A model generated the notes under the pieces. That model was given only the letters and a program-made list of their open reading frames with translations. It searched no databases and was not told the DNA's origin. A stretch of DNA of 16,892 nucleotides from Chalciporus piperatus (Eukaryota; Basidiomycota; Agaricomycetes; Boletales; Boletaceae), in contig JBBPTG010000394.1 in the NCBI GenBank assembly GCA_038093975.1, positions 1-16,892 of the forward strand, in the 5' to 3' direction. A program made the position numbers and the translations under genes. Shown here piece by piece: positions 8,696 through 15,717 of this stretch. Each line of letters opens with the position of its first letter. Position 1 is the stretch's first letter.

Positions 8696-10492
8696 CTAAG
8701 CAGGAGGAGTGTTTGGAGCTGTATCCCCAGCCGTAGATTCAGTCGTAGATTGGCCCTTGGCCTTCGCCTCAAGGCTTGCAAAGTCAAAGATGTGGTCAGT
8801 GGATGTTGAGGGAGCGATGCTGAAAATAAGGAGATGAAAAAAAAATCAGATACATAACAATAATGAGAATGAAACACAGTCATACCCAGTCTCCTCCTGG
8901 ATCCTGCTTTGAAGTTGTTTCAGGTATGTTGGAGACTTTGCCTGGAACACCTTTAACATGCCCATATAGGTTTGCCATCTATTACCAGGGTGTAGAGCGT
9001 CCAACCCATCAGATGTTTTGGTAAATTACAAAAAAAACTTACTTGGTTTTGAACAATGTATCGTTGAACTCCAGAGTGGTGCCGGTTCCTATGCTAGTGA
9101 GCACACAGTTAACCTGTCAAGTCCATTGTCAGTATGTGAACTGAGAAATTGTCGAGACCTACCGCGGTTGCCACCAGGGCCATCTGACAAATGGGAGCAT
9201 TGAGGAAAGGATTGGTCGCAGTGGATCCGTATCGTTGACCCTCTGCACGGTGTCCCCACCACTGCGCCTTGATGAGCTGACCTATGATAGGATGGCCCCA
9301 AGGCTGATCATCATCACAGGTGCGTTCCTAGTATCTTCATATTCAGAGGAAACTCTGAGAAGACGAGTGAGTCACTTACCTTGATTTTGATCCCGCTGTG
9401 CAGCATCTTATGCCCATCCACCAACCACCTCACCGCATCCACCAACTCATCTCCTTTGAGTCCCCCGGGAAGTCCATATGCATGAGGAACCGCAATCCTT
9501 GCCTTGTTGATGAGCTCGCCACGTATTTGGGTCACTCCCCCCCAACACTAGGAAAGACAATTAGTATTTCAGCGTCAATGACAATAATGCTTACATAGTC
9601 CACAAGCTTTTTCTTCTTCTTGAGGTCGCCGTCCAGCTCCTTGAGGAGGCCGTTGAGTAGCTTGTCAGGCCTGGCTGCCTCCACAACTGCCTTCCAACAC
9701 AACTCCTCCTTCTCCATGGCTGATGGAAAGGCATCAGTGACCGAGGTATATCGGCGGATTAAACCATGGCCAAGCTTGGCTATGCGTTCGGAGCGCGGCG
9801 TATTGAAGGAACCAAGGGTGACCTTGGAAGCCTTGCCTTGTCGACCGTCAGTGAAAGCAGGAGCGGTCTTTTCTTCTACCTTGGATACGACGACGATCTG
9901 TTAGGGAGAAGATTGAATTAGCATCAACTTACAATCAATGAAAAAAAATACCTCGTCATCATTGCCGTCCACATTCTCAACAACATCCCCTCCCTCAAGT
10001 GAGTCAACGTCATCTTTCTCCTGGTCCACTTCTTCATGTGGGCCTTCTGTTTGCTCGACACCAGGCTCTGGTCCCTTGGGGTCGTCCCAGAGGTCGTCGA
10101 GGGATGAGACGGCACCTTCGCGACGCAGCCTCTTTCTTGGTGGCTGGGTGGATGGAGGAGGGCTCTCATCGTCAGTGTCGACATCACCTCCTTCCTCCTC
10201 CTGCTCGCGAGCAAGCATTGATGCCGCCCTTTTGCGGCTAGCTAGATTATTCAGAGTAGTTAGCTGGCAGCGCGTACAGCTTCAATAGTGCATGCTTACC
10301 TTGCTTTTCCGCTTCGGCTTTGGCAGCCTCGACAGCCTTTCTTTTGGCCTCCAGCTCCTTTAACATTTTGACCTCAGAGGCGGTGAGAGCGGGCAAAGCA
10401 TCCTTGGACGCAGTTTTGCTTTTCTTACCGCCTTTTGACCCCTTGGGGAGCGGGGAGGCAGCGTGTTTTTGACTTCTTGTAGTCAGAGCCAT
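8696..10492 (-). CDS. DUF6532-like protein, eight exons
   Basis: Exons on the minus strand: 10492-10300, 10241-9952, 9897-9595, 9547-9380, 9327-9163, 9113-9043, 8978-8886, 8819-8696. Together they give exactly 468 codons plus TAG. Introns are 47-66 bases and every phase fits. Residues 1-65 are basic with a Lys/Glu/Ala helix. Residues 65-160 are acidic with a basic patch (PRKRLRRE). From about 190 to 400 comes the ordered part: SVTDAFPSAMEKEELCWKAV, RGELINKARIAVPHAYGLPG, DAVRWLVDG, PWGHPIIGQLIKAQWW, NPFLNAPICQMALVATAVNC. This order matches my memory of DUF6532, a basidiomycete-restricted domain of unknown function. The basic patches suggest nuclear location, by inference. The ATG at 10492 sits in CCCCATGG; the frame is open upstream and an in-frame ATG at 10648 would add 52 residues. 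The gene appears intact. Confidence 0.8.
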
Positions 10493-10742
10493 GGGGTTTT
10501 TGTTTCTAGTGAGTGCGATGGTGAAAGAAGAGGATGAAGGGGTGAAGAAAAACCAGTCCCCTACCTTGAACTTTGAACTTTGTACTTCGGCAATCTGGGA
10601 TCCACCCGGTTCTGGATCGCCGTCAACTTCGCGATCTGCAGCCCTCATGCTCACATCGAGCTTCTGTTCGCTGATTAATCCATCACATTATTAGCAGTAC
10701 CATTTACAAATAGGGAGGGATTAAGGAAAGCCTACGATAACT
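10493..10742. other. spacer between two same-strand genes
   Basis: This 250-base gap lies between the stop of the dioxygenase gene and the chosen start of the DUF6532-like gene. It should hold the 3' untranslated region of the former and the promoter and leader of the latter. A possible leader intron is visible on the minus strand: GTAGGG near 10565 and an ACTCACTAG acceptor near 10507. If it is used, the leader reading frame upstream of 10492 is not coding. No TATA box stands out. Confidence 0.35.
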
Positions 10743-12430
10743 CTAATGGAAAAACTCGTTTGGACCCCAACCATTCTCCCTTTCTAACCAACGATTGAAC
10801 GCCCTGTCACTCTGTAATACAAAGGAAGCCCGGGTGCCGTTGTAATGAAGATTGTAGTGGGTCGTCCCGTCTGACTGGAAAGCAGCCCAGTCGCCATTGC
10901 CCATCTCGATCACTAACCCGGGCTCACGAAGGGCCAGCGCCCCACCCTGGAATTGTCCTATGACCAATACCGCGCAAAGATTCTTGTCGCCGACATCACG
11001 ATGGCCCTGGGTACATACATTGATGTTGAGAACGAATGAGGGAAAGGGCGCCACCAGACTGCCCGGCTGACCAGGTAGTGAGTCGAGGACCTGCACCATT
11101 GCCTGGTACTCTGCAGGTAAATGAATGCGCATCTGAAAGCTAGTTCCAGCACTCTTCCGCCCAATGTGAAGACTTGCAAGACTTACCACCTCTTCAATCC
11201 ACATGAAAACGTCCTTGAACGCGGCGCTCAGATCGTCGTACAGTTTCTGATGTTTCTCGAAATCCTGCGACATGTACGGGAGGTACTGTGAAGTATTCGC
11301 ACGAGATGCTTGGACTCTTTTCAACTGATGGGGATGCTTGTCCGTTGGAGCGCCGTCCCCCTGGTTGTGGTCAAGGATTAACTGAGGTCAAACACAGAGC
11401 AGATTTGTGATCACGTACATTCGTCGCATACCGATTGTACCACGAGAAGTGGAGGCATCTGAAAGGGTGGAGATCCCGGCTGTCGCGGGACGCCAGAGTG
11501 TTGTCATTCCCCAGGCAAGCGACAAGTTTTGCTATGAGGGTGGTCTTCAGATGTTCAGGCATGGCATTGCAAACAAACGCCATCAGCGACCCATCCGAGT
11601 TACAAATGTTCAATGCTCTACTCGGGAGCCACTCAGAAAAAGGACGAGCACTTCGTTACAGTCAACTTATCCTTGGAACGATGCGGTGGGCAACCGGATG
11701 TATGAATTCGGGTCTTTCTTGCATCCGTCCTTATAGAACTCATCGAGCTAAAGCAAGGATGGTCAGTTCCTCGCATCGAACGGTATCGAACATAGCGGGA
11801 AAGACTCACCAATACCACAAGGTGCGCCGCATTCTCAGCTGCAACTCTCTTTGACGCCGCTTCACGTTCTGCATCAGTCCATCGAGCATTTTCGTTTCTA
11901 TCTGAAGGACAAGGATTGGGTTGGTGACCTGCTGCTTGGCAATCGTAACTGGTATGAATCTCTTGAACTTGATACTGGTGGGATGGATGGGTAGGTGGCG
12001 GCGTCGCCATCGGCGTGGGCAATGAGGAGGCTCCGATGAGGATAGTGGGCATGGAGCTGCCGCAGATTGTTATCAGCGGAAGATTGAGCTTGTCTAACCA
12101 CGAGGCCCAAATGCGTCTATTTCGTGTTGAAAGAGTAAATGACCTGGAGCTAGAATTAGCTTCATGCCCGCGTCATATACAGACTGGGCTTACCTCATTT
12201 TCAGTTGCTCGAACAACTTGTCCGACGCCTGCAGGTCAGTACAATCTAGAGCGTCAAAGCCCTCAACGATGAGCTCAAGAGGTAGCGTTTTTCGCATCTG
12301 GGTGACTGTGGATAAGATGCGCCGAGTTAAATCGGCACCTAGGCAGCAAAATGAGTCAAAACGTTAAAAGGGTGTACTTGCTCACTCACTTTCCTGTGCG
12401 CCTTCTGGCCTTCTCAACCTTTCACCGATG
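10743..12430 (-). CDS. TET/JBP-like 2-oxoglutarate Fe(II) dioxygenase, 5' end missing, damaged splice donor
   Basis: Visible exons: 12430-12390, 12338-12194, 12143-11810, 11747-11671, 11617-11419, 11360-11187, 11132-10743, giving 452 residues to TAG. Introns are 50-62 bases with consistent phases. The C-terminal part carries the double-stranded beta-helix signature: H367-x-D369 in GHRDVGD, then EPGLVIEMGNGDW, H415 in THYNLHY and R424 in GTRASFVL. These are the expected two His, one Asp and the 2-oxoglutarate-binding Arg. Upstream blocks (LDEFYKDGCKKDPNSYIRLP, HFSWYNRYATNGDGAP) resemble fungal TET/JBP proteins as I remember them. Known relatives oxidise 5-methylcytosine or thymine in DNA; whether this one does is inference. 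Two oddities: intron 11670-11618 begins AT, and the first visible exon follows an acceptor whose upstream exon would lie in the foldback-like element. It may therefore be a pseudogene. Confidence 0.72.
11133..11186 (-). other. in-frame 54-base intron in the dioxygenase gene
   Basis: The donor GTAAGT at 11186 and acceptor TTTCAG at 11133 bracket 54 bases with no stop codon, so the frame is open whether or not it is spliced. Removing it joins WIEEV directly to MRIHLPAEYQ, the continuity expected for this family. I therefore treat it as an intron. Retention would insert 18 residues before the catalytic fold. Confidence 0.65.
11618..11670 (-). other. intron with AT...AG ends (possible donor mutation)
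   Basis: The upstream exon ends TTCCAAGG and is followed by ATAAGTTGAC, where GTAAGT would be expected. The intron ends GAGTAG. Taking this as a 53-base intron restores frame and joins TASFQ to a residue-perfect continuation (NICNSDGSLMAF). Reading straight through gives TAA one codon later. No alternative GT donor keeps the frame with a normal intron size: the GTGCTC donor gives a 34-base intron and sits after the TAA. Confidence 0.65.
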
Positions 12431-12439
12431 CTAGAAATA

Positions 12440-13010
12440 CATCAGCAACACTGCAAAAAGTCTGAAGTTACTGGAATGACTGGATCAGTTAAACCAGTAC
12501 GCCAGTTACTCAGTTGCCCAGTCATCCAGTCAGCCAGTCATTTCAGTAATCTCATTGGTTCATTAGCCCAGTCACTTCAGTAGTCTCAGTAGCTCAGTAG
12601 CCCAGTGTTCCAGTCATCCAGTTATCTCAGTAGCCTAGTAGCCCAGTTTCCCAGTCATGTAGTCATCTCAGCAGCCTAGTAGCACAGTGCCCTAGTCATC
12701 CAGCAATCCAGTTGTCTCATTACTCCAGCCATCCAGTATTCCAGTATTCCAGCAATCTAGTCACTCAGTGGTCCAGTAATCCAGTAGTCTCAGTAGTCCA
12801 GTCATCCAGCCATTCAGTCATCCAGTCATTTCAGTAATCCAGTCACTCAGTAATCCAGTAATCTAGTCACTCCAGTCACTCCAGTCACACAAGTCACACC
12901 AGTAACCCAGTCACCAGTCACTTTCAGTCACCTCAGTAATCCAGTCACCCAGTAATCCAGTCACCCAGTCACCTCAGTAATCCAGTCACCCAGTAATCCA
13001 GTCACCCAGT
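12440..13010 (+). repeat. left arm: CCAGT-based subrepeat array
   Basis: About 570 bases of degenerate short units such as CCAGTCATCCAGT, CAGTAATCCAGT and CAGTAGTCTCAGTAG. Units are mostly 8-14 bases and drift in the two or three bases after CAGT. Regularity increases toward the inside, where CCAGTCACCCAGTAATCCAG repeats nearly exactly near 12950-13010. The outermost 59 bases are the better-conserved terminal repeat. Confidence 0.9.
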
Positions 13011-13205
13011 CCCAATTACTAGTTCACTATATCTTATGATTAATTCACACCTTATGACAGTTCAGAAAATGCGAAATATATTATGTCTAACTATTACATG
13101 TATTGTGGTACAATAGTTACTAGTTAATGAAGTGCCATGCAACACGAGCAGCTATGTACGAGGTGAGTAGGTGTGTTAGTCAACAAATAAACACAAACCT
13201 CTGAA
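13011..13205. other. unique AT-rich linker inside the foldback-like element
   Basis: Between the left arm and the first hairpin lies about 195 bases of non-repetitive, mostly AT-rich sequence. No reading frame or recognisable motif is seen. Its right end (GTACGAGGTGAGTAGG) already resembles the spacers of the hairpin array. Confidence 0.4.
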
Positions 13206-13957
13206 GCCAGCGGGGCTGTTGAGCCCGCGCCGGCCATGTGTTGGTGTCGAGGTTGAAGGTGGGAGGTGGTGGGGGGGAGACAACCCGAGCGGCTGTCGTT
13301 GAAGTGAGTGGATGAGGTGATGGGTGAGGAAACACGAACCTCGTGATGCCGGCGGGGCTGCTGAGCCCACGCCGGCCGTTTTTTTACGATCGAGTTTGAG
13401 GGAGCGAGGTGGTGGGGGGGAGACAGCCCGAGCGGCTCTGTACGAGGTGAGAGAGGATGGTGGTGGGTGAGGAAAAACACACCATGTGCTGCCGGCGGGG
13501 CTGTTGAGCCCACGCCGCCATCGAGTTCGAGGTCGAGGTTGTTTGAGGGTTTGGAGGTGGTGGTGGTTCGTACAGCCCGAGCGGCTCTGTACGAGATGAG
13601 AGGTGGTGGTGGTGGGTGAGGAAGAACACACCGTGTGCTGCCGGCGGGGCTGTTGAGCCCTCGCCGGCCGCGTTTTCGCGTTTTCGTCGTTTTCGTGTCG
13701 AGAGTGGTGTGGTAGGTGGTAGTGGGCCGAGCAGTGCAAGCGGCTGTTTGCGGGGTGAGCGGGTGGCTTATCACTCACCTCGTGAAGCCGGCGGGGCTGT
13801 TGAGCCCACGCCGGCCGCGTTTTCGCATTTTCGTCGTTTTCGTGTCGAGAGTGAGGTGGTAGGTGGCAGCAGGCTGTTTGCGAGGTGAGCGGATGTGGTG
13901 GTGAGCGAGTTTTCACTCACCTGGCGATGCCGGCGGGGCTTTTGAGCACTCGCCGGC
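13206..13957. repeat. six GC-rich hairpins in a tandem repeat of about 145 bases
   Basis: A 29-base palindromic core, GCCGGCGGGGCTGTTGAGCC followed by CACGCCGGC, recurs at 13206-13234, 13348-13376, 13491-13519, 13640-13668, 13787-13815 and 13929-13957. Spacings are 142, 143, 149, 147 and 142. The core folds as GCCGGCG/CGCCGGC plus GGCT/AGCC around a small loop. Changes in the cores: copy one has an A in the left stem, and copy three breaks the outer pairing (GCCGCC). The spacers are related to each other (GAGGTGGTGGGGG, CGAGCGGCT, GGGTGAGGAA-type words), so the whole unit is a tandem repeat. Reading frames through it (minus 13916-13124) come from the repeat and are not called as genes. Confidence 0.85.
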
Positions 13958-14084
13958 CGTTTTGCTGTTGTTGAGGTGTGGTGTAGTGGTGAGAGAGAGT
14001 CGAAGAGGTGGCGCGGCAAATTCAACATGGTCACGTGACTTTTTCGCGCGGATTTTTTGTCAAGTCCGAGCATTAGGGAAATGT

Positions 14085-14735
14085 AGCTACACTTTATTAG
14101 GATCTCCTACACTAGATAGCTACCATATTTTTTGTACACTTGTGTATGCTTTTTTGTACACTTTCAATAGGTTTGATCTCCACATACTTTGCTACACTTT
14201 TAACTACACACTTACTGCGCTTTTTGTACACTTTTGCTACACTCTAACCTAATACACTTTCCCACACTTGTAATTACACATTTACTACGCTTTTTTGTAC
14301 ACTTTTGCTACACTCAATCTAGCTACACTTTCCTACACATTTGATTCAAGTTTTACTACGCTTTTTTGTTACACTTTGCTACACTCAATCACTACACTTG
14401 TAACTACACTTTTAGTACGCTTTTTTGTCCACTTTAGCTACACTCTATCACTACACACTTTCCCACACATTTCACTACACTTTTACTACACTTTTTTGTA
14501 CACTTTTGCTACACTCAATCTAGCTATACTTTCCCACACTCTTGACTACACTTTTACTACGCTTTTTTGTACACTTTAGCTACACTCAATCTAGCTATAC
14601 TTTCCCACACTTGTAACTACACTTTTACTACGCTTTTTTGTACACTTCACTACACTCAATCCTAATACCCTTTCCCACATTGTTAACTACACTTTTAGTA
14701 CACATTTTTGTGGACTTTAGCTATAATCCATCCTA
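14085..14735. repeat. minisatellite with a 71-base unit rich in TACACTTTT
   Basis: The unit reads roughly CTACACTTTTACTACGC, TTTTTTGTACACTTTTGC, TACACTCAATCTAGC, then TATACTTTCCCACACTTG. The marker TTTTTGTACACTT recurs near 14221, 14292, 14364, 14421, 14493, 14564, 14635 and 14706, that is 71-72 bases apart with one short step of 57. The edges are more degenerate. It is strongly pyrimidine-biased on the plus strand. It lies between the hairpin array and the right arm and has no counterpart near the left arm. Confidence 0.88.
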
Positions 14736-14789
14736 TGAATGATTGTAAAATGTCACTAATTAGAATGACTCTATTAGATGACTGAGTAG

Positions 14790-15717
14790 TACTGGAGTGA
14801 TTGGGTGAGCTGAGGGCTGGGTAACTGGATAACTGGTATGACTGGTGTGACTGAAGTGACTGGTTTACTGGACCACAGGGTGACTGGATTACTGGAGTGA
14901 CTGGATTACTGAGGTGACTGGATTACTGGAGTGACTTGTGTGACTTGTGTGACTTGTGTGACTGACTGGATTACTGGACCACTGAGTGACTAGATTACTG
15001 GAATACTGGAATACTGGATGGCTGGAGTAATGAGACAACTGGATTGCTGGATAACTAGGGCACTGGGCTACTAGGCTGCTGAGATGACTACATGACTGGG
15101 AAACTGAGCTACTAGGCTACTGAGATAACTGGATGACTGGAACACTGGGCTACTGAGCTACTGAGACTACTGAAGTGACTGGATGATTGGATGACTGGGC
15201 TGCTGGGTTACTGGAACTACTAGATGACTTGATGACTGGGATGCTGGGTTACTGGAACTACTGGATGACTGAATGACTGAATGACTGGGCTACTGAGACT
15301 ACTGAAGTAACTGGATGACTTGATGACTGGGCTGCTGGGTTACTGGAACTACTGGATAACTGGAACACTTGGCCACTGGACTAATGAGACCACTGAAATG
15401 ACTGAATGACTGGATGACTGAGATACTGGGACTACTGAAATGACTGGATGACTGGATGACTGGGCTGCTGGATGACTGAGACTACTGAGACTACTGGATG
15501 ACTGAATGACTGAGCTACTGAAGCTACTGAAATGACTGGATGACTGGGCCACTAGGCCACTGGGTTACTAAGACTACTGAAACTACTTGATGACTGGGTG
15601 ACTAGGTTACTGAAACTACTGAAACTACTGAAATTACTTGTTACTGGGCCACTGGACTACTGATTTAACTGATCCAGTCATTCCAGTAACTTCAGACTTT
15701 TTGCAGTCTTGCTGATG
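14790..15717 (-). repeat. right arm: ACTGG-based subrepeat array
   Basis: About 930 bases of units such as GGATGACTGGGCTGCTGGGTTACTGGAACTACTGG in shorter pieces, the reverse complement of the left arm's motif. It is about 350 bases longer than the left arm. The segment 15183-15658 corresponds to only about 70 bases on the left (12499-12567), so this arm has expanded, or the left arm has lost units. The outermost 59 bases match the left terminus in inverted orientation. Confidence 0.88.

Larger units (their letters stand above)
12440..15717. mobile_element. foldback-like inverted-repeat element, non-coding
   Basis: The two ends are inverted copies: 12440-12498 against 15659-15717 match over 59 bases with about two mismatches, starting CATCAGCAA. 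A second matched pair, 12568-12783 against 14966-15182, is inverted and about 97% identical by eye. Both arms consist almost entirely of 8-14 base subrepeats built on CCAGT on the left arm and ACTGG on the right. The centre holds six GC-rich hairpins and a 71-base minisatellite. This layout resembles foldback transposons (long inverted repeats made of short subrepeats around a variable middle). No transposase is visible, so mobility would need a partner. The direct flanks (GAAATA, CGAGCA) do not form an obvious target-site duplication. The alternative is an inverted duplication of a satellite. Confidence 0.7.

Noticed and set aside
9938..10288. Plus-strand Ser-rich frame opposite the DUF6532-like gene
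   Set aside because: It mirrors the acidic exon two of a gene whose eight exons join in frame; the shadow has no support.
13124..13916. Two overlapping minus-strand reading frames of 216 and 246 codons
   Set aside because: They run through the six-fold hairpin repeat in two frames at once and repeat the same peptide pieces (AQQPRR) each 48 or so residues. The frames are open because the unit lacks stops, not because of coding.
13206..13957. Regularly spaced palindromic repeats suggesting a CRISPR array
   Set aside because: The spacers are related to each other and about 115 bases long, there are no cas genes, and the DNA is clearly eukaryotic. It is a tandem repeat with a palindromic core.
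14295..14579. Thr/Phe/Tyr-rich plus-strand reading frame
   Set aside because: It is a translation of the 71-base minisatellite and has no complexity of its own.
15349..15552. Ser-rich minus-strand reading frame
   Set aside because: It is a translation of the ACTGG subrepeats in the right arm.
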